Shown: positions 1 to 5,645, counted from the stretch's first letter. The stretch: 5,935 bases of DNA from JANNBN01 sp031430595 (GCA_031430595.1 JANPBU010000001.1:1-5935), one strand, 5' to 3'. Notes: generated from the sequence alone by a model not told the origin. A program made the numbers and translations.

Positions 1-70
1 CGATCTTGCAGGATGGAGCAAGTTGAAACCACCGCAATAGAAGAACCCTACTGGAGAGCGAACGCAGCAA
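1..70. other. Window edge, no assignable gene
   Basis: This short edge precedes the first repeat. Plus-strand frames close quickly: one at a TAG at 38-40 and another at a TAG at 79-81, inside the repeat. Either could be the 3' tail of a gene that begins outside the window, but too few residues are visible to recognise a family. I do not call a gene here. Confidence 0.3.
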
Positions 71-200
71 GGTGCCACTAGTGGCACCTACTCCTGCAAC
101 TCATTGAATTTCCATGACATGCAATGTCACTTTTTGCATCGGTTTTTTAATTCAAGTTGTTGTTTCTGCTCATGTTGTTCATGCCCTGAAAAGGCTGGTG
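71..200 (+). repeat. 130-bp intergenic direct repeat, copy 1
   Basis: This block matches 4701-4830 base for base without gaps, with 12 mismatches by hand count (118/130 identical). It opens with the perfect palindrome GGTGCCACTAGTGGCACC (71-88). A second inverted repeat follows, TGACAT-GCA-ATGTCA (115-129). Four ten-base-aligned blocks are unchanged between copies: 101-120, 131-140, 151-170 and 181-200. This copy alone also has ATGCAA (119-124) facing TTGCAT (134-139), a pairing that competes with the second hairpin. No long ORF is shared by both copies. The element looks like a dispersed, non-coding palindromic repeat, possibly a miniature element or REP-like unit. No transposase or target-site duplication was seen. 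Confidence 0.85.
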
Positions 201-555
201 TCGAAATCCCACCACACTGTGATTTGTGCTGAAAGTTCGCGAAATGGATAGAACGTGTATAATCTATGGAAACAATCGAATCGGGGCAAGGCATTGATTT
301 TCAAAAGAACGGGGAAACCAGTTTGCCAATCAAGCCATTACGAAAACTGCCCTGTTAGCGCTCTTAATCAGCGGGCCCTAGGCTCAATGCACACAAGTAG
401 AGGCGCCGGGCTCCCTAAACAGACCTCCCGCCTGCCGACAAAGCCTCACCCTCACTCTTTTCCAGTTTGACAGGTGTTAGATAGGTGTTAGCCTGACCAG
501 CAAATGAAGGCAGAATCCGAGTAAGTGAAACAAAGAGCGGCAAACTGGTTTCAAG
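201..555. other. Gene-poor spacer after repeat copy 1
   Basis: I see no convincing gene here. A consensus TATAAT lies at 258-263, but no good -35 box sits 16-18 bases upstream. The 71-codon open frame that starts at 255 has no ribosome binding site and no recognisable protein features. A short tandem duplication, AGGTGTTAG twice with a 2-base spacer, occurs at 472-491. The stretch could be decayed sequence. Confidence 0.4.
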
Positions 556-856
556 CTATACTCCGCAGTGGGAGAGGGGATTGCCCGCGTCATCAAAGAC
601 TTGAGCAACCCCCTCTGATACAATCCCGCCTTCGGCACCAAACACACTCTTCCCTCTCGCATTTTCAATGACTTCTCCATATGGCAGGGTCCACCCGAAC
701 CGCGCGTTCGCCTTCACGTCGTGCACATCTTCAGGACGTCTTGATGGATCAGACGGAACCACCCGTTTGTGATTGTATGGTTACGGCAGTCTCATAGGAG
801 ACCCGCTCACATACGCCCGGTGCTTCAGGGGCTCCAGCTAGGGATTCATCTAGCAT
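556..856 (-). pseudogene. Possible frameshifted small gene remnant
   Basis: On the minus strand an ATG at 856-854 opens a 35-residue reading that closes at a TGA at 749-751. An overlapping minus frame, open from about 780, continues to a stop near 556 with protein-like content such as VKANARFGWTLPYGEV and FDDAGNPLSHCGV. Joining the two near 750-760 would give about 100 residues, and the 301-base span is one base away from a whole number of codons. That is what a single-base indel would produce. I do not recognise the family, see no strong ribosome binding site, and cannot exclude chance open frames. The second half could also be read alone from a GTG at 762-760. Confidence 0.25.
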
Positions 857-888
857 CGTTCCACGCTTGGTAATGATAAATTGGGGCC

Positions 889-1074
889 ATGGAACTCGAC
901 CCAGATATGGACGAACTCATCCGCGTGTGTGATGGCTTGATGCAATATCTCAACGATGACGAGGGTGAAGGATTGGTCTGTTTTATATACATAGTCCGAC
1001 AAAAGACTGTTCGTCTCTATGATGACCTAGACGACTTCGCCGCCTCTATTGCGATCTCCAAACTTTCAGTCTGA
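889..1074 (+). CDS. Possible small acidic protein, unknown
   Basis: A 61-codon ORF starts at an ATG and ends at a TGA. The product is rich in Asp and Glu, with clusters at residues 4-9, 23-28 and 45-49, and has one short hydrophobic stretch around residues 29-36. There is no signal peptide and no recognised motif. The bases before the ATG give only a poor Shine-Dalgarno match (a GGGG run 3-6 bases away), and an in-frame ATG at 907 is an alternative start. It is separated from the downstream operon by more than 220 bases. It may be a real small gene or a chance ORF, and I lean slightly towards chance. Confidence 0.25.
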   Translation: MELDPDMDELIRVCDGLMQYLNDDEGEGLVCFIYIVRQKTVRLYDDLDDFAASIAISKLSV

Positions 1075-1298
1075 TTGAATACTCGAGGCGTAACGCGTCG
1101 TTTTGATGATGGTGAAGGACTGTACGCTCAATCATTGCTGCCTTACTGGTCTTCGGTGGTACCTTCGCTGTCGGAATCCTTGTAACCGCCTGGCTTTCAT
1201 AGCTGGTCGTCTTGATGATGGAAGCACCAGGCGAGTCTGATGAATCGGGATGCCTATAACGCACCGTTCCAGGTACAAAGCCACGAAAGGAGTAATCT
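1075..1298. other. Upstream region of the two-gene operon
   Basis: No gene is supported here. A plus-strand stretch at 1119-1202 would encode a hydrophobic, membrane-like segment (IIAALLVFGGTFAVGILV) ending in a stop, but a TGA lies two codons before it and there is no start codon, so it is at most a remnant. A 16-base sequence (GTCGTYTTGATGATGG) occurs at 1097-1112 and again at 1206-1221 with one mismatch. A TATAAC at 1255-1260 is a plausible -10 box for the operon, but no matching -35 was found. Confidence 0.35.
1286..1292 (+). promoter_or_regulatory. Ribosome binding site of yqcI-like gene
   Basis: AAAGGAG lies six bases before the ATG at 1299, a near-ideal Shine-Dalgarno sequence and spacing. 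It is the best such site on the plus strand of the window. It fixes the start at 1299, or less likely at the adjacent ATG at 1302. Confidence 0.85.
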
Positions 1299-2039
1299 AT
1301 GATGATAGAAGGTGGGAGGCTCTATTCGGATCCCGCTTCTTTACCTGAGAGAGATTGCCCTCACGAGGAAGACATCAATCATGAAATTCGTTCATTTATC
1401 CTGCAGAAAAATTATCCCTGCGTCGCGGCTATTCAGTCGGTGGTTCGACATGACTATGTGATCGGGACGTATGGCCAATTTGGCACCGGTACTCATTGGC
1501 ACAAATTGCGCACCGACTTGTTAAACTTTTTAGAATTACAGCGTTCAACCCAATCTCGCTATATGAGTTTTTGGGCTATTTTTACCGCCTCGATTCACAC
1601 GCCTGATAACGAACTCGATTTTGAGAACAAACTCTGGCGAGAACTTTCGTTGCTGTCTTCTGAAGAAGAACGCGCGGCTGATTGGGGTAACATCAATGCA
1701 TCCGATCCGAATGACCCTTCCTTTTGCTTCAGCCTCAATGGCGTACAACTCTTCGTTGTCGGGCTGCATCCAGAAAGCTCTCGTTTCGCCCGACGGTTTT
1801 CACGCCCAGCCATGGCGTTCAACGCGTTTTCCCAATTTGAAGTATTTGAGGAAGAGGGAACCTACGCTGCCATGGTCAAAATCATTCGGCAAAACGATTT
1901 GAAATTTCAAGGATCGATCAATCCCATGGTCCTGGCGCATGGAGACGCCTGGGAATCGATTCAATATTCAGGACATGAAAATCCAGAGTCCTGGAAATGT
2001 CCTTTTAATTTTATGAAACAAAAAGACAAACTTCTTTGA
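1299..2039 (+). CDS. YqcI/YcgG-family (GntA-like) heme enzyme
   Basis: The 246-residue product belongs to the YqcI/YcgG family, whose characterised member GntA is a heme-dependent N-hydroxylase acting on a guanidino nitrogen in guanitoxin synthesis. Visible family features in order: the N-terminal NYPCVAA (38-44) followed by a YGQFGT segment (58-63), the aromatic stretch YMSFWAIF (88-95), the central core SLNGVQLFVVGLHPESSR (145-162) leading into ARRF..PAMAFN..SQFE (164-181), and the C-terminal NPMVLAHGDAWES (208-220) and WKCPF (232-236). His157 in the GLHPESSR core is a candidate heme ligand by position, but this is inferred. There is no signal peptide or membrane segment, so a cytoplasmic enzyme is expected. 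Length is normal and the ORF intact. The stop overlaps the start of the DUF1989 gene, so the two are co-translated. The true substrate is unknown; a guanidino or amino compound is the family-based guess. Confidence 0.85.
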   Translation: MMIEGGRLYSDPASLPERDCPHEEDINHEIRSFILQKNYPCVAAIQSVVRHDYVIGTYGQFGTGTHWHKLRTDLLNFLELQRSTQSRYMSFWAIFTASIHTPDNELDFENKLWRELSLLSSEEERAADWGNINASDPNDPSFCFSLNGVQLFVVGLHPESSRFARRFSRPAMAFNAFSQFEVFEEEGTYAAMVKIIRQNDLKFQGSINPMVLAHGDAWESIQYSGHENPESWKCPFNFMKQKDKLL

Positions 2040-2698
2040 CACCAACTTGCATTAACGCTCAATCTGGAACCAGCTTTCGGCTACACAGTGGGGAAGACCT
2101 TACTGTTCTTTCACCCACCGGAGCGCAAGTCGCCGATCTGTTTTGCTTTTCATGTGATCGACCGAGTGATGCGCTTTCTTCGGGTCGAAGCATTGATTAT
2201 AACGAGACAGTATGTTTCACCAAAGGTCATACCTTATTTTCAAATGCAGGGGTACCCTTACTTGAGATCATCGAGGATTTGTGTGGTCGACACGATTTTT
2301 TAGTGACTCCTTGCAGCCTTCAGATGTTTCACATGCTCTCAAAAACTACAGATTATCATCCCAGCTGCCATGAGAACTTGCGCGAGGCCTTTGCCAAGTT
2401 CGAGCGCCCCCCCGAATTGATCTCGACCACGTTCAATATCTTTATGAATTATGAAATTGACCACAACGGGACAATTCATCTACGTCCTCCGCTCAATAAG
2501 CCCGGGGATTTTGTTGTGTTTCGCGCCCGCGAAGATTTGATCGTAGGACTCACCGCCTGCGCTGACCAGGCCACCAATGGTGGCTTTTGCAAACCAATTG
2601 AATATCTGATCTCAAATTCAGAAGGGCACGAAACCGCTCGTTTCACCAACTCCTACCAGCAACGGAGCACGGACATCGTAGACATCAAAGCACAATGA
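2036..2698 (+). CDS. DUF1989 urea carboxylase-associated protein
   Basis: The 220-residue product is a DUF1989 protein. The family includes the two subunits of carboxyguanidine deiminase (CgdA/CgdB) and other proteins found beside urea or guanidine carboxylases. Recognisable features are TGAQVADL (28-35), NAGVPLLEI (70-78), DLCGRHDFL (81-89) with Cys93, CHEN (111-114), TFNIFMNYE (132-140), RPPLNKPGD (150-158) and GLTACADQ (171-178). His86, Cys93 and Cys111 are candidate metal ligands, inferred from their conservation in the family. Translation starts at TTG (2036-2038), inside the stop of the preceding gene (TTGA overlap). No ATG or GTG occurs in frame early enough to keep the conserved N-terminal strand, and there is no clear Shine-Dalgarno, so it probably depends on re-initiation. 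Since carboxyguanidine deiminase needs two DUF1989 subunits, this lone copy likely acts on another substrate or as a homomer. Confidence 0.85.
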   Translation: MTPTCINAQSGTSFRLHSGEDLTVLSPTGAQVADLFCFSCDRPSDALSSGRSIDYNETVCFTKGHTLFSNAGVPLLEIIEDLCGRHDFLVTPCSLQMFHMLSKTTDYHPSCHENLREAFAKFERPPELISTTFNIFMNYEIDHNGTIHLRPPLNKPGDFVVFRAREDLIVGLTACADQATNGGFCKPIEYLISNSEGHETARFTNSYQQRSTDIVDIKAQ

Positions 2699-2721
2699 GA
2701 CGGTGTCCTGCGTCTCGCCTT
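2697..2721 (+). terminator. Probable operon terminator hairpin
   Basis: GAGACG (2697-2702) pairs perfectly with CGTCTC (2711-2716) around an 8-base loop. GCC and a run of four T's (2720-2723) follow. It begins within the DUF1989 stop codon. The stem is short (6 bp) and the T-run modest, so termination may be partial. Confidence 0.5.
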
Positions 2722-2844
2722 TTAAACGCACAGCCTCTCGTTATGGAACCTCAACTCTCCTCATCGAGGTAGCTTCGCCGTTCGTCACACGCGTTCGTCT
2801 TGAATACATTTCCATTGCTTGAGGTCGCTCCAGGATCACCATAC

Positions 2845-3123
2845 TCACTCTTGAGAGGCCAGGACTGGTTTCCCAGTGACACGGTCAAGAAGATCACCCG
2901 GTTTTGGCAGCGCACTCGATGTACCTGGCTTCAGACTGGCAAGAACTCCAGTAAAGACCACCTCATATATGACTCTGGCAGCCTCTCCTATTGCTTTGGC
3001 TTTCGGAGTATCGGAAAGACGACCATCGCTGCCATTGGCTCCGGCTGTGATAATCGCCTCCACAATAGGCCCGGTTATCTCAGCAGCGATCTCCTCAATC
3101 CTTTTCTGACGATGATCTCCCAT
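2845..3123 (-). CDS. Orphan 92-residue hypothetical protein
   Basis: The start is well supported: AAGGAG lies five bases before the minus-strand ATG (3123-3121). The 92-residue product has a charged N-terminus (HRQKRIEEIAAE, 4-15), a mildly hydrophobic helix-like section (TGPIVEAIITAG, 17-28), a basic Gly/Ser/Asp-rich middle (29-45), a second aliphatic section (ARVIYEVVFTGVLASL, 49-64) and a Pro/Gly-rich tail. There is no clear signal peptide, no cysteine and no motif I recognise. The two aliphatic sections are too polar and short to be confident membrane spans. It faces the operon tail to tail, 146 bases away. The lipoprotein gene lies upstream on the same strand, 362 bases off, so co-transcription is uncertain. 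Function unknown. Confidence 0.6.
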   Translation of the reverse strand: MGDHRQKRIEEIAAEITGPIVEAIITAGANGSDGRLSDTPKAKAIGEAARVIYEVVFTGVLASLKPGTSSALPKPGDLLDRVTGKPVLASQE

Positions 3124-3485
3124 GTTTTCTCCTTGGTCAAACGGTTACCACTCGAGATCCATTCCGTCTCCCTTTTACATGCTGTGGTCTGATTGTCGTC
3201 CGGTTCTCCAGTCTCGTTCGAATCATTGGTTACGTCCCCGAGCGTATGGTGGGTTATAAGTGAATTCCCCCGTACCCTGCCGACAGCCGGTGAGGAGCAC
3301 TATCGGCATCCCTCGTACCAAGTGCATCCCACCTTCAGTGTCAGCAGGTTGGGCAGACTCTTCATCAGCGGCTCGTTCGATGACGCAAATATACCGAAGT
3401 CGAGGTATTCAGGGCTGATCACTATTGCTCACATAAGGGAAGACGGGACATGTGGAGCACAAAACGTGCTTCAACTCATGCCCAT
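3124..3485. other. Spacer between two minus-strand genes
   Basis: No firm gene is seen in these 362 bases. On the minus strand an ATG at 3327-3325, preceded by GAAGGTGGG, opens a 34-codon reading with a lipobox-like LLTGC that ends at 3223; it is too short to accept. A plus-strand frame open from a TTG at 3193 runs antisense into the lipoprotein gene and has no ribosome binding site. Small hairpins occur at 3456-3470 (AGCAC/GTGCT) and at 3480-3497 over the lipoprotein stop, both without T-runs. Confidence 0.4.
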
Positions 3486-4130
3486 TCAGAATTGGGCCGA
3501 CAGGACAATCTTGCTTGCATTCCGCCAGATCGTTATGGGGACCACGCTTGCCGGAGTCGTTGCTTCCACTGCGGCTTTAAGTTGATTAGGATCAGTCCTG
3601 AGTATCTTGCCGCCATAGTTGAGGATAACGTCGCCTTTTGTGATTCCAGCTCGTGATGCAACGCTGTCTGCATATACGGCCGCAACAAACACTCCTCCCA
3701 CTTCGTCCATCTTCAGCAAGTTTGCAACGGTGGGGGTCACTTCTGCTCCTGGTACAATCCCGAATTTCTGTTTAAATGTAGACGCCTCAGCCGTGGGGTG
3801 CTCTCTCAGTTGGCTCTGTTCTGTGCCAGCGTCAGATTTCTTCGCTTGTACCTCTCCGTCGGTCCGTCTCCACCCCTTCCGCTCCAAACAGGATTGCGTC
3901 TTCAACCGGCCCAAGAGGAGGTAGTCAGCCATGTGGTCCGTGGGCTGCGTTTCCCCCATATCCCCGCGGTAGCCGAGCAGTACTTCGCAGTCGTGCTTAT
4001 CCTGTTCGAGCGTGTTCGTACCCTCCGCGTTCTCAAACTGCATCGGGGACACGCAGCCGCCTATTGCGGCGGTTAAACCAAATAGTACGATGTAAATTCC
4101 TGGATCGATCGGTGCTCGGAGCCATTTCAT
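3486..4130 (-). CDS. PDZ-domain lipoprotein
   Basis: I start this gene at the ATG at 4130-4128, not at the far upstream end of the open frame, because it yields a lipoprotein signal peptide: a basic MKWLR start, the hydrophobic IYIVLFGLTAAIGG and Cys26 as lipidation site (IGGC). This gives 214 residues. Residue +2 is Val rather than Asp, which by the Lol rule points to the outer membrane. Residues 40-90 form a small region with two cysteines (48 and 81) that could form a disulfide, followed by a polar linker (91-120). Residues 122-214 are a PDZ domain: the FGIVPGAEV lead-in, GGVFVAAVYADSVASRAGI (145-163), KGDVILNYGGK (165-175) and a C-terminal VPITIWR strand. No protease domain is present, so it likely binds a peptide or partner in the periplasm rather than cutting it. 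The Shine-Dalgarno is weak. Confidence 0.8.
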   Translation of the reverse strand: MKWLRAPIDPGIYIVLFGLTAAIGGCVSPMQFENAEGTNTLEQDKHDCEVLLGYRGDMGETQPTDHMADYLLLGRLKTQSCLERKGWRRTDGEVQAKKSDAGTEQSQLREHPTAEASTFKQKFGIVPGAEVTPTVANLLKMDEVGGVFVAAVYADSVASRAGITKGDVILNYGGKILRTDPNQLKAAVEATTPASVVPITIWRNASKIVLSAQF

Positions 4131-4508
4131 GATTGCTACTCTAGATTGAAACCACACGATACGCCGAACGTGACTGAGTGACAATAGCGTATTTGCCTGG
4201 TTGACGTTGAGTCCCGTGGCACAGATATCTTCAGAAAGTGCCCCACGGCGTGATGTGATTGCGGCAGGCGGGAAGCGACACCACGACGCTGAGACTTGGC
4301 TTATATCAGACACGCATTCTGTAACTTGCTGGAAATCCTTGTCACTCTTTCTAGAAGAAAAGTACAACCGCGTCACAATCAACAACATCGTCGCCCGCCT
4401 GGCCTATTCCTCTCTCAATTGATCATTTAATACTTGGATGGTCAACGGTGCATTCCCCTCCGAACGATTGTTGACTAAAACATCCGCTCGCCGGCTCTCG
4501 CCTATCGC
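4131..4508. other. Upstream region of the lipoprotein gene
   Basis: The minus-strand lipoprotein frame stays open back to 4388, but that extension has no signal features and would bury the signal peptide, so I treat it as non-coding. A plus-strand frame from 4201 also lacks a ribosome binding site and recognisable content. Near the end is an imperfect inverted repeat (4436-4485), then a tandem TCGCCTA doublet (4498-4511). Confidence 0.4.
4436..4485. repeat. Imperfect inverted repeat, 11-bp stem
   Basis: GGATGGTCAAC (4436-4446) faces GTTGAC (4470-4475) plus CATCC (4481-4485). All eleven positions pair if the five bases TAAAA (4476-4480) bulge out, and the loop is 23 bases. No T-run follows on either strand, so it is not an obvious terminator. 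It could be an operator-like or remnant mobile-element structure. Confidence 0.4.
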
Positions 4509-4697
4509 CTATCTGACGAGCTCCGCTGTCTCCCGCCGCGTATCCCGCAACTCTCCAACAATTTTATTATACGGTTCACCGCGAACGGTGCGGTGAAAGT
4601 GGCGGAAGAGAAGATAGCGGAACTTGCGAGGAGTCGATCTTTCTGATTCCGCGAAATCTCCCAGCACTCCACGAGCAGCTTCCTCATCACGATTCAC
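4509..4697 (-). CDS. Doubtful small charged ORF beside repeat copy 2
   Basis: A 62-codon minus-strand ORF starts at a GTG (4697-4695) just outside the repeat and ends in TAG. The product is highly charged, with Arg and Glu dominating, including FRHFHRTVRGEPYN and a TRRETAELVR tail. An overlapping minus frame of the same length (4690-4502) is also open, which weakens the case for either. There is no Shine-Dalgarno sequence, and the stop immediately upstream comes from the repeat edge. It may be the 3' fragment of a gene cut off by repeat insertion. I recognise no family. Confidence 0.25.
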   Translation of the reverse strand: MNRDEEAARGVLGDFAESERSTPRKFRYLLFRHFHRTVRGEPYNKIVGELRDTRRETAELVR

Positions 4698-4700
4698 TCA

Positions 4701-4830
4701 GGTGCCACCAGTGGCACCTGATCCTGTAACTCATTGAATTTCCATGACATAAAATGTCACTTTTTGCATCGCCTTTTTACTTCAAGTTGTTGTTTCTGCT
4801 CCTTTTGCTCATGCCCTGAAAAGGCTGGTG
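4701..4830 (+). repeat. 130-bp intergenic direct repeat, copy 2
   Basis: This is the second copy of the element at 71-200, same orientation, 4630 bases downstream. The opening hairpin is GGTGCCAC-CA-GTGGCACC (4701-4718); its arms are unchanged and only the centre differs. The second inverted repeat is TGACAT-AAA-ATGTCA (4745-4759), again with intact arms and a changed loop. The two copies diverge abruptly outside the 130 bp on both sides, so the edges are sharp. A terminator-like hairpin follows four bases later, which copy 1 lacks. Confidence 0.85.
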
Positions 4831-4833
4831 ACG

Positions 4834-4854
4834 ACAGTCGTGAGGCTGTTTTTT
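4834..4854 (+). terminator. Terminator-like hairpin after repeat copy 2
   Basis: ACAGTC (4834-4839) pairs with GGCTGT (4844-4849), with one T-G wobble, around a GNRA-type loop GTGA. Five T's follow (4850-4854). This is a compact intrinsic-terminator shape for plus-strand transcription. It would stop read-through from the repeat into the PagL-like gene or end a short transcript of the repeat. Confidence 0.45.
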
Positions 4855-4858
4855 CCTA

Positions 4859-4864
4859 TATAAT
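4859..4864 (+). promoter_or_regulatory. Candidate -10 box of PagL-like gene
   Basis: A perfect TATAAT sits just after the hairpin and T-run. No good -35 match is found 16-18 bases upstream, where the hairpin lies, so the promoter would be weak or activator-dependent. A start near 4871 would give an 85-base leader. Confidence 0.35.
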
Positions 4865-4955
4865 TTCTATGAGGATGGTTCAACCGATGCTATAACCACT
4901 GGGGTAGGTTCCACGGGTAACAGGGCAAAGCTGCGAAGCGTAGGGGATACAGCGA

Positions 4956-5645
4956 ATGCGAACCAGAGTCTGGCAACCTACTTGGCGTATCAGTCAGCGG
5001 AGTCGAGTCGCATTTCTTCGCTTTCTTGGGTTAGTGGCTTTGTTCCTCGCAGTCTCGCCCGGATGGGGCGCTTCGTTCTGCTGGGCGGAATCTGATGCAC
5101 CCTCACCGGACGCACGAGAAATTCTCAAGCGCGGGACCATTGAAGTAGGCGGGACCGTAGGATTCTGGCAGGCGCTGAGCTTCCCGTTTCAGGAACCATC
5201 GGCCAATCGTAGCGCGGTGTTCATCATGCCGAGGATCGGGATGGTCGTGTCGGATGAAGTGCAGGCGGGCGCACTGACCGGGAACCTCGAGGTACTCGTG
5301 GAGCCGTTCTTTGCTCGATTCACGCAGCCGTTTTCGGCGGAGGCGGCAGGTGGTTCCTTGGTTTTCAAGTATAATCTCTTGTTGTTCGGACGGTGGATGC
5401 CCTTCTGGGATGCTGGAGTTGGAATGCTCTGGACCAACCTAGCTCCCCGCATTCCTGAGCAAAGTACCCCCGTCAACTTTGTCCTCGAGACCGGGCCAGG
5501 AGTTCAGTACTTTATGACGTCACGTATGGCTCTGACCTTCGGGGTGCGATACAGCCACATCTCGAACGGCGACACAGGCCAGCGGAACGACTCGCTCAAC
5601 GCCGTACTCCCCTATGTGGGACTGTCTTGGTTCCTGCCGAGGTAA
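4956..5645 (+). CDS. PagL-like lipid A 3-O-deacylase
   Basis: The 229-residue product resembles the PagL/acyloxyacyl hydrolase family: outer-membrane beta-barrel enzymes that remove the 3-O acyl chain of lipid A and so soften the endotoxin surface. Residues 1-45 look like a signal peptide, with an Arg-rich start, a hydrophobic FLRFLGLVALFLAV (20-33) and a likely cut after CWA (42-44). The mature part has alternating beta-strand patterns, such as GTIEVGGTVGFWQAL (60-74), and ends in an aromatic strand (VGLSWFLPR, 221-229). The key motif is VRYSHISNGD (197-206), carrying the His201 and Ser203 expected of the His-Ser-Glu triad. The third residue is unclear: the position twelve after the Ser, as in Pseudomonas PagL, is Asn215, with Asp206 and Asp212 nearby. 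AGGGGA (4942-4947) precedes the ATG by eight bases. It seems to be a single-gene unit. Confidence 0.75.
   Translation: MRTRVWQPTWRISQRSRVAFLRFLGLVALFLAVSPGWGASFCWAESDAPSPDAREILKRGTIEVGGTVGFWQALSFPFQEPSANRSAVFIMPRIGMVVSDEVQAGALTGNLEVLVEPFFARFTQPFSAEAAGGSLVFKYNLLLFGRWMPFWDAGVGMLWTNLAPRIPEQSTPVNFVLETGPGVQYFMTSRMALTFGVRYSHISNGDTGQRNDSLNAVLPYVGLSWFLPR

Noticed and set aside
82..98. Sigma-54-like promoter (TGGCAC ... TGCA) in repeat copy 1
   Set aside because: The GG-to-GC spacing is 11 rather than the required 10 bases, and copy 2 has GT in place of the conserved GC.
148..183. Eleven-codon minus-strand peptide within the repeat, present in both copies
   Set aside because: It is too short, has no ribosome binding site, and differs by amino-acid-changing substitutions between the copies.
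255..470. 71-codon plus-strand ORF
   Set aside because: No ribosome binding site, no motif, and composition unlike the real genes in the window.
472..491. Two direct 9-base copies (AGGTGTTAG) and a similar TCGCCTA doublet at 4498-4511
   Set aside because: Two units are too few to call a repeat array or CRISPR; likely replication slippage.
1119..1202. Small membrane protein with one hydrophobic helix
   Set aside because: A stop codon lies just upstream and no usable start codon exists in frame.
3193..3585. Plus-strand 130-codon frame overlapping the lipoprotein gene
   Set aside because: It has a TTG start without Shine-Dalgarno and no recognisable features, and its last 100 bases are antisense to a clear PDZ coding sequence.
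4131..4388. N-terminal extension of the PDZ lipoprotein to the full open frame
   Set aside because: It would place the lipoprotein signal peptide internally and shows no domain; the ATG at 4130 gives a proper signal peptide.
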